From: Vibrio sp. Of7-15
GTDB lineage: Bacteria > Pseudomonadota > Gammaproteobacteria > Enterobacterales > Vibrionaceae
Assembly: GCF_022347565.1 (NCBI RefSeq)
Contig: NZ_JAKRGH010000001.1
Span: 310,001 to 374,000 of the forward strand
Direction of reading: 5' to 3'
DNA length: 64,000 nt
In this document: positions 32,778-41,216 of the stretch, in pieces
How the letters are laid out: every line of letters begins with the position of its first letter
Numbering within the stretch: the first letter of the stretch is position 1
Notes under the pieces: generated by a model
What the model was told of the DNA's origin: nothing
The model's database searches: none
The model's input: only the letters and a program-made list of their open reading frames with translations
Position numbers and translations under genes: made by a program

Positions 32778-33503
32778 ATGAAAAAAACGTTATTGTCTAC
32801 TGCTTTACTTGGATTAGCTCTTTCTTCTACATCTGTGATGGCTGCGGAATGGTCATACACAGGAGAGCACGGTGCAGAGAATTGGGGCGATACCTTTGCA
32901 ACTTGTGGTGAGGGAAAAAACCAAACGCCAATTAATATTAATCAAGCTGTTGATGCGGATTTACGCTCGTTAGACATTCAGTATCAAGGTGTTGTAACAG
33001 GCCTAATTAATAATGGCCATACGGTTCAGTCAGAAATCAGTGGTTTTAACTCATTACTGGTGGATGGCAAAGAGTTCGACTTAAAACAATTCCATTTCCA
33101 CACACCATCTGAAAACTACATTAAAAATAGACAATACCCATTAGAGGCTCACTTTGTTCATGCAGATGAAGCCGGTAATTTAGCCGTTGTTGCTGTGATG
33201 TACGAAGTGGGTGATAAGCGTGATGCAAACTTAACGAAGCTTCTGGCAGATATTCCGGGCAGCAAAGAAGGTGTTACATTATCAAATCAAGTTAAGTTAA
33301 GTGAGCTGCTGCCAGATACGGAGCATTACTATCGTTTCACGGGTTCATTAACCACACCACCTTGTAGTGAAGGGGTACGTTGGTTTGTACTGCAAGAGCC
33401 TGTGGAAGCTTCTAAAAAGCAACTGGCATCACTGCATGACGTGATGGGGGACAATAACCGTCCATTACAGCCAATTAACTCACGTTTAGTTGTCGAGAAA
33501 TAA
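32778..33503 (+). CDS. alpha-class carbonic anhydrase, periplasmic
   Basis: A 241-aa zinc enzyme, CO2 + H2O to bicarbonate. A Sec signal peptide ends in VMAA, so it acts in the periplasm. The zinc ligands are visible as two His in QFHFHTPSEN and a third in LEAHFVHADE. LTTPPCSEGVRWFVL is the usual substrate-pocket region, and the N-terminal CGEGKNQTPININ is typical. Length fits bacterial alpha-CAs. AAGGA precedes the ATG. Single gene with its own terminator. Confidence 0.95.
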   Translation: MKKTLLSTALLGLALSSTSVMAAEWSYTGEHGAENWGDTFATCGEGKNQTPININQAVDADLRSLDIQYQGVVTGLINNGHTVQSEISGFNSLLVDGKEFDLKQFHFHTPSENYIKNRQYPLEAHFVHADEAGNLAVVAVMYEVGDKRDANLTKLLADIPGSKEGVTLSNQVKLSELLPDTEHYYRFTGSLTTPPCSEGVRWFVLQEPVEASKKQLASLHDVMGDNNRPLQPINSRLVVEK

Positions 33504-33545
33504 TCCATATTTGTAAATAATGCGCGTTTTGTTCGTGTTATTTTA

Positions 33546-33582
33546 TTAGGTCAGTGTCATTAACGCTGACCTAATTTTCTTC
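33546..33582 (+). terminator. intrinsic terminator after carbonic anhydrase
   Basis: TTAGGTCAGTG (33546-33556) and CGCTGACCTAA (33564-33574) form a stem with one G-U pair, then TTTTCTTCT. Confidence 0.8.
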
Positions 33583-33608
33583 TGAATGCTCAAAAGATCG
33601 CTGTCTGT

Positions 33609-35978
33609 TCACCTTGGTTTAAAGGTTTGATCATCTTCAGTATTGTTAGCCCACCAATTCGGAAAATCCGCTTTAGGCATAGGTTTGGATAAATAATAGC
33701 CCTGTGCAACATCGCAGCCCATATCAGTCAGCATGTTCATGGCGTCGAGATCTTCCACCCCTTCAGCAACCACGCTTAAGTTAAGATTATGAGCCAGTTC
33801 AATGGTAGAGCGCACAATCACTTCATCATCGTCATTACTGGTCAGTTCAAGCACAAAGGACTTATCTACTTTAAGCTCGTTAACAGGCATTTTTTTCAAC
33901 TGAGCCATGGAAGAGAAGCCAGTACCAAAGTCATCAATAGACAGTTTGATTCCCATTGTACTTAACATGGAAAGGGCTTTGATGGCTTGTTCAGGCTCAG
34001 ACATCACTGCACTTTCTGTGACTTCCAGTTTTAAGATGTCAGGAGTGAGGTTGTATTCGGCCAGCATCTCGGTGGTATAAACGGGGAGTTTAAAATCAAT
34101 CAAATCAATGGCAGAAATATTCACGGCCATTTGCAAAATATAACCCGCTTCTTTCCATTCCTTATGCTGTTTTAGTGCGGTTTTGATTGCCCAGTGCGTT
34201 AGATCTCGAATATGGCCACTTTGCTCGGCAAGAGGAATAAATTCATCGGGTTGAACAAAACCATGAGTCGGGTGATGCCAGCGGACAAGGCACTCTACCG
34301 CTACAATTTTATTCTGTTTTAAGTCGAGTTTGGGCTGGTAAAAGAGCTCTAACTGATCATTAGCAATGGCTGCTTTTAGCTCGGATAATAAGCTTAAGCG
34401 CATCACCGAATGTGTATTCAGCTTGGTGTCGTAGACTTGGTAATAGGTGTGCTTATTTTTACATGAATTGAGAGCAATATCGGCACACTGCATTAATTTA
34501 GGGGCATTGTCGGCATGCTCTGGGTAGCAGGCAATACCAATGCTGGCGTTTAAATCTAAGTAGATGCCATCAATAACAAAGGGCAATTCAAAATATTGGT
34601 GGAATTGTTCAATAATGGTAGTGAGCGGTACGGTATTGAGCTTTGAGAAAATGACGGCAAACACGTCAGCAGAAAGGTGAGCAATAAAAACATTTTTATC
34701 ACTGAAGGTTTGTAAACGTTCCGCAACTGATTTTAAGAGCTTGTCACCAAAATCATGGCCGAGAGTGTCATTGACTTCTTTAAACCTATCTATATCTATT
34801 TGGAGTACTGCAATTTCCGAGGCGGGTGATGTGTTTTGACTTAAACGTTGTTCAAGCTGTGAATAAAAGTGATTACGATTTGGCAGTTGAGTCAGTGGAT
34901 CAAAATAGGCCAATTGGTTTATTTCCCGCTCTCTGACTTTAATGTCACCTTGCATGGCAATAAAAGCATCAGATAAAGATTGTACTTCGTAGGTGGAAGA
35001 GGGAGGGATTTTATTGGAATAGTCACCTTGGCTGATCCCTTTGGCTATGAGGACCAACGAATTTAGTGGGCGTGTAACCCCTTTAGAGACAAAATAGGTG
35101 ATTAAGAAAGCCAGCACTAATGAGATAAAAATCACCATAAAGAGTTGGCCAATTAAGCTGTGGAATGACAAAAATGCAGCAGTAGTTAAAGTTGTCAGTG
35201 TCAGGTAAACAGGAAGTGGCCCTTGTTTTCCTAACGAAAAGCGCTGGGCAATATAGCCTTCATAAGCAATGTCTAGCGCTACAAATTTACCAAGAGGTAA
35301 CTCTTTTGAAGTTTGTAAATCAGAGTAAACCTCTTGGTTTAATGTAGAAGATAGGACGTTGAATTTTTGTTTATCACTGACATTCCCTTGGGTCATAAGA
35401 GTGACATCGAAGCCAGATAAATTAACAAGTTCTTGGTTGATAATAGAGTCTAATTTGAGGCCAGCGACTAACCAAGCGTCAGGCTGTGGGGAGCGCTCTA
35501 CGTATTTTACAGGAACAGACCTCGCCAAATAATAAACATTTTCAAGTTCGATAACCGTTAATGTCGCGTCGGCCAAGTTGGGAACAGAAAAGGGAACCTG
35601 TTGGGTACTAAGAGGACGCGTGCTGGCAATGATGCTGTTTTTCGGTGAAATAACCAAAATAATGTCTGACTCAATACGACGTTGAAAATTGTTGAAGGCA
35701 GAGAGTAAAGAGTCAGGGTCGTCTTCTCCACTCGCGATGAGCTGCTTCATAGTGAAGTCTTGGCCGATGTTTTTTAATGAACGTTGAATCAGTGCCATGT
35801 CTGCTTGTAGTGTGTGTTGTACCACATTGGATGCAATTGCTAACCTATTCGAAATCTGTTGCTCAGAATGGGTATAGGTACGATTTAGGATAGACCACAA
35901 AGAAATCGCAAGTACGATAGTGATCATCGCAAGAATTAGACTTAGGATTTTGGTGTGTAATCGATTAAAGGCGTTCAT
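33609..35978 (-). CDS. membrane GGDEF-EAL protein with degenerate GGDEF
   Basis: A 789-aa c-di-GMP receptor protein. Two transmembrane helices (about residues 10-30 and 275-298) enclose a periplasmic sensor region. A HAMP-like segment follows, then GGDEF and EAL domains. The GGDEF signature reads SADVF, so cyclase activity is unlikely. The EAL domain retains VECLVRW, NISAIDL, LEVTESAVM, IDDFGTGFS, LKVDKSFV, AEGVED and QGYYLSKP, so it should hydrolyse c-di-GMP. The start overlaps the upstream cupredoxin gene by 14 bp, implying coupled translation and a joint function. Confidence 0.9.
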   Translation of the reverse strand: MNAFNRLHTKILSLILAMITIVLAISLWSILNRTYTHSEQQISNRLAIASNVVQHTLQADMALIQRSLKNIGQDFTMKQLIASGEDDPDSLLSAFNNFQRRIESDIILVISPKNSIIASTRPLSTQQVPFSVPNLADATLTVIELENVYYLARSVPVKYVERSPQPDAWLVAGLKLDSIINQELVNLSGFDVTLMTQGNVSDKQKFNVLSSTLNQEVYSDLQTSKELPLGKFVALDIAYEGYIAQRFSLGKQGPLPVYLTLTTLTTAAFLSFHSLIGQLFMVIFISLVLAFLITYFVSKGVTRPLNSLVLIAKGISQGDYSNKIPPSSTYEVQSLSDAFIAMQGDIKVREREINQLAYFDPLTQLPNRNHFYSQLEQRLSQNTSPASEIAVLQIDIDRFKEVNDTLGHDFGDKLLKSVAERLQTFSDKNVFIAHLSADVFAVIFSKLNTVPLTTIIEQFHQYFELPFVIDGIYLDLNASIGIACYPEHADNAPKLMQCADIALNSCKNKHTYYQVYDTKLNTHSVMRLSLLSELKAAIANDQLELFYQPKLDLKQNKIVAVECLVRWHHPTHGFVQPDEFIPLAEQSGHIRDLTHWAIKTALKQHKEWKEAGYILQMAVNISAIDLIDFKLPVYTTEMLAEYNLTPDILKLEVTESAVMSEPEQAIKALSMLSTMGIKLSIDDFGTGFSSMAQLKKMPVNELKVDKSFVLELTSNDDDEVIVRSTIELAHNLNLSVVAEGVEDLDAMNMLTDMGCDVAQGYYLSKPMPKADFPNWWANNTEDDQTFKPR

Positions 35979-36636
35979 AGTAGGCCTTATTGTATTTAGG
36001 TTTTTGTTGTTCTACTTCAGGCAATAACTCTTGGCGCAATTGTATGGTTAATTTGGGTGTTTCACGGGTGTTTAGCTCAATTTTTACGGGTTGGTTTTTA
36101 TTTTCAAATCTTGGATGCCAGATAAAAACATCGTATTCCCCTTGTTCTAGCGGGAAGTTAATGAAGCCATTTGGGTCTGTGGTTGAGAAGTATGGGCTAT
36201 CCACAACCACGATGTAGCTCAACATCCAGTCGTGAATATTACACCCCATTTCGACAACACCGGGGGTATCAAAAACAATAGGCTTGTGTTTGATTCCTTT
36301 ATATAGTTTTAGCTCAAAACGTTTGGCTGGGGAAAAAGAGTAGACATGGTGCTTTATGGAATCAGAGTTTGGAAACGTGACTGTACCTCCTTTATGAACG
36401 GGCAAAACAAAGGGGGTGAAGATTTTATTTTTTTGATCCATCACATAAGTTTTATCTTCCATTTTGGGTACTGCTTGACCAGACTTTGCGACAGCCCAAA
36501 TTACGGCTTGTGATAGGGTGTTTTTTTGGTTATCCGTTAATTGAATTTGAACATTTGTTATATCGTGTCCGGCAGCGAAACTGAGCATGGAAAATGAGAA
36601 AAGAAAAAAAGAAGTAGCCAACTGTCTTATCTTCAT
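35965..36636 (-). CDS. periplasmic cupredoxin-like protein (methylamine-utilization-protein type)
   Basis: A 223-aa exported protein with a signal peptide ending near SFAAGH. It carries a cupredoxin domain: HHVYSFSP has one His ligand, and GCNIHDWM supplies Cys, His and Met in the order of a type 1 copper site. Relatives are annotated as methylamine utilization proteins. C-terminal to it is a carboxypeptidase-regulatory-like beta domain (GFINFPLEQGEYDVFIWHP). It overlaps the GGDEF-EAL gene by 14 bp and is probably its periplasmic partner. AAGGG precedes the start. Copper binding is inferred, not shown. Confidence 0.78.
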   Translation of the reverse strand: MKIRQLATSFFLFSFSMLSFAAGHDITNVQIQLTDNQKNTLSQAVIWAVAKSGQAVPKMEDKTYVMDQKNKIFTPFVLPVHKGGTVTFPNSDSIKHHVYSFSPAKRFELKLYKGIKHKPIVFDTPGVVEMGCNIHDWMLSYIVVVDSPYFSTTDPNGFINFPLEQGEYDVFIWHPRFENKNQPVKIELNTRETPKLTIQLRQELLPEVEQQKPKYNKAYYERL

Positions 36637-36840
36637 ATCAACAAACCCTTATTAACTATGTATAGATGAATCTTAGAAGCTTTATCTGATAATGAAAGAA
36701 GATATAGGGGGTTTAATGTTGATTTTTATTGTTTTATGACGATTGAGACTTTGAAGCTTGTAACGATTTCAGAAAATAATCAGCTTTAAATGCCGTCTAT
36801 TTATGTCATGATTTTCGTTTTAGTTGATAAGGAAAACCGG

Positions 36841-37812
36841 ATGAAAGTAGCGGTGTTAGATGATTACCAAAATGTGGTCAAAGATCTGGACTGTTTCTCT
36901 TTGCTTCGTAATCACGATGTAAAAATACTAACACAGTTTTATGATAACGAAGATGAGCTAGTTGCTCAGCTGAAAGATAGAGACGCCATTGTACTAATAA
37001 GGGAAAGAACTCAGATAACAGAATCTCTTTTAGCTCAGCTTCCTAATTTAAAACTCATCAGCCAAACAGGGAAAGTTTCTAATCATATTTCCGTTGAACA
37101 ATGCTCAAAATATAATATTGCTGTCGCTGAAGGTCGAGGATCGCCAGTAGCACCCTCAGAGTTGTGTTGGGCTTTGATTATGGCGTCAAGCCGTCATTTA
37201 TGTGCGTACACACAGCAGCTACAATCTGGAGTTTGGCAAGATTCAGGTTCCCTTGGTTTAGGAAGAACGCTCAAAGGTTTAACATTAGGCATCTGGGGGT
37301 ATGGGAAAATAGGTCAACAAATCGCTCAGTTCGGCAATGCATTTGGTATGAAAGTGCTTGTTTGGGGAAGTGAGCAATCTCGTCGTAAAGCCACTGCCGA
37401 TGGTTTTTTTGCTGCGATGTCTAAGTATGAATTCTTTCAACAATCAGACGTATTATCGCTGCACTTACGATTAAATGAAGTTACTCGTTCTTGTGTCAAA
37501 CTGGAAGATCTAAAGGTCATGAAGCCGGATGCGTTGTTTGTGAATATTAGCCGTGCAGAGCTTGTTGAGCCGTTGGCGCTTGAAAAGGCGTTAGTTCAGG
37601 GCAGGCCGGGGTTTGCGGCATTGGATGTGTTTGAAGCTGAACCCATAACAAACAGCCCGTTGTTTACTATGCCAAATGTACTTTGTAGCCCGCATTTAGG
37701 GTATGTAGAGCAGAATAGCTATGAATTGTATTTTCAGATCGCGTTTGAAAATGTAGTGAATTACTTCGATGGTAAGCTAGCCAATATTGCGAATAAAGCA
37801 GAGCTAGAGTGA
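36841..37812 (+). CDS. D-2-hydroxyacid dehydrogenase family protein
   Basis: A 323-aa NAD-dependent oxidoreductase of the D-isomer-specific 2-hydroxyacid dehydrogenase family. Seen: the catalytic-domain start MKVAVLDDYQNVV, the Rossmann loop LGIWGYGKIGQQIAQFG, the Arg-containing VNISRAELVE, the Glu in LDVFEAEPI, and the His in SPHLGYVE. The ATG at 36841 is preferred to one at 36790, since AAGGA precedes it and the family starts with this strand. The acid substrate is unknown. It has no operon partner and ends at a hairpin shared with DUF1415. Confidence 0.87.
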   Translation: MKVAVLDDYQNVVKDLDCFSLLRNHDVKILTQFYDNEDELVAQLKDRDAIVLIRERTQITESLLAQLPNLKLISQTGKVSNHISVEQCSKYNIAVAEGRGSPVAPSELCWALIMASSRHLCAYTQQLQSGVWQDSGSLGLGRTLKGLTLGIWGYGKIGQQIAQFGNAFGMKVLVWGSEQSRRKATADGFFAAMSKYEFFQQSDVLSLHLRLNEVTRSCVKLEDLKVMKPDALFVNISRAELVEPLALEKALVQGRPGFAALDVFEAEPITNSPLFTMPNVLCSPHLGYVEQNSYELYFQIAFENVVNYFDGKLANIANKAELE

Positions 37813-37824
37813 TTCAGGGAATGC

Positions 37825-37855
37825 AGGCACAGTAACGCAAGGCTAACCTGTGCCT
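37825..37855. terminator. hairpin between convergent genes
   Basis: AGGCACAG (37825-37832) and CTGTGCCT (37848-37855) form an 8-bp stem with a 15-base loop, without a clear T-run. Confidence 0.5.
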
Positions 37856-37880
37856 ATTCATCGCTTATAAACGAGTAGGT

Positions 37881-38423
37881 TTATACAAACAGATAAGGGA
37901 AAAGTTTGTGTTTTTCTTCATCGGTTAGAGACTCAACTCGTGCAATGTTTGTGTCTGGAATCGCTTCAGGGTTTGGGTAGTGTTTTAACACGCGTTCCAT
38001 ACTTTCTTCACGGATCAGGTGTAAAACAGGGTAAGGTGAGCGGTTAGTTAGGTTTTCATCATCGTCAGGGTGCGCGCCACCGAAGCAATAGTCTGGGTGG
38101 AACGTAGCAATTTGATAGATGCCTTCCCAATTTTGCTGTTTGATTAGTGCATCCACCCAATCTAAGAATTGGTTGTAATCAAAAAAGTCTTCTAGCATGT
38201 TTGGAATAACAACCAATGTTGTTTCCAACTCTTCTGGTGTTTTTTGATCTAATAATTGAAGTTCAACCAAAATATCTTGTAGTAGGGCTTCTTCGGTGCT
38301 GCTTTCACTAACCGCTATTTTGATTTGTTTATTTCGGTTGGGTTTTGCGGCAAAAGGGCACAGGTTTAAGCCTATTACGACTTGCTCTAACCACTGCTGG
38401 ACGTCTTTTTCTATCTGACTCAT
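37881..38423 (-). CDS. DUF1415 domain-containing protein
   Basis: A 180-aa soluble protein of the DUF1415 family. Recognised by WLEQVVIGLNLCPFAAKP near the N terminus and FHPDYCFGGAHPDDDENLTN in the middle, which includes conserved Cys and His residues. The function is unknown; the conserved NLCPFA and HPDYCF segments hint at metal or redox chemistry, which is inference. It lies 79 bp downstream of ppsR on the same strand and may be co-transcribed with it. Confidence 0.88.
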   Translation of the reverse strand: MSQIEKDVQQWLEQVVIGLNLCPFAAKPNRNKQIKIAVSESSTEEALLQDILVELQLLDQKTPEELETTLVVIPNMLEDFFDYNQFLDWVDALIKQQNWEGIYQIATFHPDYCFGGAHPDDDENLTNRSPYPVLHLIREESMERVLKHYPNPEAIPDTNIARVESLTDEEKHKLFPYLFV

Positions 38424-38502
38424 ACTTCTTACTACTGATATTTGATTAAAAAGCCATCTGGCTATGTGTAATACCGCTAAGGATATCAGATTCCCTTGTT
38501 AC

Positions 38503-39336
38503 TCAGCACATTTTCCTTTTTAAGCCACTCATGTCGAGCAGTCGGGTCGAGATTTCTTCAACAGAGAGATCGGTGGTGTTTAGGTATGGAATAGCTTCTC
38601 TGCGGAACATAGCCTCGACTTTTCCTAATTCAAATTCACATTGCTGTGCCGTTGCGTATTGGCTGTTGGCATAGCGCTCATTTCTAATTGCTTGAAGTCG
38701 CTGACTGTGGATCGTTAAACCGAAGGTTTTATAACGGTAAGCTTCAATAGCAGCGGGCAGCTTTAGATTGCTCATATCATCTTCAATAAAAGGGTAGTTT
38801 ACGGCCCTAATGCCAAACTGCATGGCTAAATATAAGCTGGTGGGTGTTTTTCCGCAGCGTGAAACCCCGAGTAAAATGATATCGGCTTGTTCTAATCCAT
38901 TGAGAGAAATACCGTCATCATGAGCGAGGGTATACTCAATGGCCGCAATTCTGTCGTCGTAGGTCTCCATGTTTTTATGAATACTGTGGGTACGGTGCAA
39001 ATGAGGCTTTGGTTGCAGCTGTAAATCTTGCTGAATAGGGGCAACTAACATGTTCAGTACATCGTAAAAAAGGGCTTCGCTTTCTTCAATAATGGCTTTT
39101 ACTTCCGGAATGACAATGGAATAGAAAATAAGTGGCTTTTCACCCGTTTGTTTAGCTCGTTTATTGATGGTGTTTTTAACATCTTTTGCTCGTTCAATGC
39201 TTTCAACAAAAGGCAATGTCATTTGGTTAAATTCAACGGGAAATTGGCTTAATACTGCGTGTCCACAGGTTTCTGCGGTGATGGCTGTCCCATCTGAAAC
39301 ATAAAATACATCACGAATTGGCATTTCGTTATTCAT
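38503..39336 (-). CDS. ppsR: PEP synthase regulatory protein (bifunctional kinase/pyrophosphorylase)
   Basis: A 277-aa DUF299-family enzyme. It inactivates phosphoenolpyruvate synthase by ADP-dependent phosphorylation of a threonine, and reactivates it by phosphate-dependent dephosphorylation. The P-loop [19 protein letters not shown] is complete, and the N-terminal [20 protein letters not shown] is diagnostic. Its target PpsA is encoded 5 kb away, divergently. In many gammaproteobacteria the two genes are immediate neighbours; here a chitinase and a CBS-GGDEF-EAL gene lie between. Confidence 0.93.
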   Translation of the reverse strand: MNNEMPIRDVFYVSDGTAITAETCGHAVLSQFPVEFNQMTLPFVESIERAKDVKNTINKRAKQTGEKPLIFYSIVIPEVKAIIEESEALFYDVLNMLVAPIQQDLQLQPKPHLHRTHSIHKNMETYDDRIAAIEYTLAHDDGISLNGLEQADIILLGVSRCGKTPTSLYLAMQFGIRAVNYPFIEDDMSNLKLPAAIEAYRYKTFGLTIHSQRLQAIRNERYANSQYATAQQCEFELGKVEAMFRREAIPYLNTTDLSVEEISTRLLDMSGLKRKMC

Positions 39337-39660
39337 ACAGTGCTCTCTTGCTACCCAGCGTTCTTTAGAGAAGAAATTAAAGAATTTTTGGCTAAAAAGG
39401 TAATGGTTTTCATTAATTATGAGGGGTGAGATCTACCTTGTATCGAATAAATAATTTAACTGTGAGTTGAATCGTTTTTCCTTTCTTTGTGTGTGATGCT
39501 TGTGAAAAATGTCTTAACTTTTCGAGCATTTTATATGTACAACACAGTGGCTATGTGATGACACTCGAAAGCTCACTTATTTTATAAAATCTTGGTTTTC
39601 ATTGGACTTATTTTGAACAAATAATGAACAGTTACTTTATTGAACGTGAAGGGAATGAAA

Positions 39661-41142
39661 ATGAAAAAAGAACATAAATATAAAATAAAAGGACTCGCAA
39701 CACTGCTGTTAACGGCTGGCATTAGTCATTCTGTGTTTGCACAAGCAGAGCCAACGCCTTGGGTTCCGGGATCAACCACGGTCACTAATGGTGAAATTGT
39801 TATTTATAACGGATCCTGTTTTAAAGCTCAAAATAGCCCAGGTTCATGGGAGTCTCCTTCTACAAGCAGTTGGTTTTGGGAAGCGGTAACATGCCCGACA
39901 ACAACGCCTAACCCCGATCCTAACCCGAACCCAGATCCAACACCGGATCCATTACCAGATCCAAACACGGGATTGACGGTGATCCCAGATGGTAAAGGGG
40001 GGTACCTGATGCCCCGTAGTGAGTTAGAGGCTATTGAGAAAAACTTAACAAGTAGCGATCTTTTTAACTTAGTTCGTTCTGACATTGCTACTTTGGATAA
40101 CGCAAGTGTTGAAGCGGTTGCGCCTTTAAAAATCAGTAATCCTGATAATGTTCGTCGTGCAGAAAGTGTGGTTTCTGAGTCTATGTGGAATTATTTATTC
40201 CCTTTGAGAAATGAACAATATACCTATACTCGCTTCCTACAGGCTATCGCTAAATTCCCTGCTTTTTGCCGAACTTATTCTGATGGTCGTAATTCAGACG
40301 ATATTTGTAAACGCTCTATTACCACCATGTTTGCCCACTTTGTTCAAGAGACTGGCGCACATGCACCGAATTGGGAAACGACTAAAGGAGTGCCTGAATG
40401 GCGACAAGGTTTGTATTTCTTAAGAGAAAGGTACAAATCAGAAGACGTCGTGGATGGTACGTACAGTAAATGTGGTGGTTGGCAAGGTGAAAAATGGCCA
40501 TGTGCGCCGGGCAAAAGTTACTTTGGGCGCGGGGCTAAACAGTTAAGCTGGAACTATAACTATGGTCCGTTTTCTGAGGCTATGTTTGGTGATCAAAGTA
40601 TCTTATTAGAAAACCCTGCATTGGTCGCTGATACTTGGTTGAACCTCGCATCTGCGGTATTTTTCTATGTTTATCCTCAACCGCCGAAACCAAGTATGTT
40701 GCATGTGATAGATGGCACATGGAAGCCAAATGCTTCAGATAAAGCGGCAGGTATCGAAGCGGGCTTTGGCGCAACCATTCAAATCATTAATGGCGCGTAT
40801 GAGTGCAGCAAAGGGGCTGAAACTGTCTTGGCGCAAAATAGAATTGATTACTACAAGCTGTTTGCGAAAGAATTAAACCTTGATATTACGGGTGAAAAGT
40901 TAGGCTGTGCAGATATGAAGCCATTTGATACCGATGGCGCTGGAGCGTTGCTGATCACGTGGGATAAAGACTGGGGTTGGAATCCAAACACACCAGGAAA
41001 TCATAGTTTTGCTTGTAAGCTGGTTCCTTATCAGTATGCATTTAATGCTTTCTTCCAAGGAGATTATGAGAAGTGTGTTGAGTATCATTTCAATGTACAA
41101 GCGTATGATGCGAACGGAGATGTTATTCCTGATGGACAATAA
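39661..41142 (+). CDS. secreted GH19 chitinase with CBM5/12 chitin-binding domain
   Basis: A 493-aa secreted chitinase. After a signal peptide (ends near SVFAQA) comes a small aromatic CBM5/12 domain ([18 protein letters not shown]), then a Pro-Asp linker of about 20 residues, then a GH19 catalytic domain. Catalytic Glu residues appear in [10 protein letters not shown] (about 230) and GLYFLRERY (about 256), and the [16 protein letters not shown] block is a GH19 hallmark. The ATG at 39661 is preferred to upstream in-frame codons 39640 and 39655, because GAAGGGA lies 7 bases before it. It hydrolyses chitin or bacterial/fungal glycan outside the cell. Ends at a strong terminator. Confidence 0.92.
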   Translation: MKKEHKYKIKGLATLLLTAGISHSVFAQAEPTPWVPGSTTVTNGEIVIYNGSCFKAQNSPGSWESPSTSSWFWEAVTCPTTTPNPDPNPNPDPTPDPLPDPNTGLTVIPDGKGGYLMPRSELEAIEKNLTSSDLFNLVRSDIATLDNASVEAVAPLKISNPDNVRRAESVVSESMWNYLFPLRNEQYTYTRFLQAIAKFPAFCRTYSDGRNSDDICKRSITTMFAHFVQETGAHAPNWETTKGVPEWRQGLYFLRERYKSEDVVDGTYSKCGGWQGEKWPCAPGKSYFGRGAKQLSWNYNYGPFSEAMFGDQSILLENPALVADTWLNLASAVFFYVYPQPPKPSMLHVIDGTWKPNASDKAAGIEAGFGATIQIINGAYECSKGAETVLAQNRIDYYKLFAKELNLDITGEKLGCADMKPFDTDGAGALLITWDKDWGWNPNTPGNHSFACKLVPYQYAFNAFFQGDYEKCVEYHFNVQAYDANGDVIPDGQ

Positions 41143-41180
41143 TGTTTACTGAAGCCACTAATAAGGTATAACAGACTTTT

Positions 41181-41216
41181 GGAGCCGTTATCATTATAAC
41201 GGCTCCATTGTTTTTA
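41181..41216. terminator. strong terminator between chitinase and EAL gene
   Basis: GGAGCCGTTAT (41181-41191) and ATAACGGCTCC (41196-41206) form an 11-bp stem, followed by ATTGTTTTTA. Its 3' end touches the stop of the convergent gene. Confidence 0.85.

Noticed and set aside
39418-39453. Short 11-codon ATG frame upstream of the chitinase as a leader peptide
   Set aside because: No ribosome site and more than 200 bp from the chitinase start; no attenuator structure follows.
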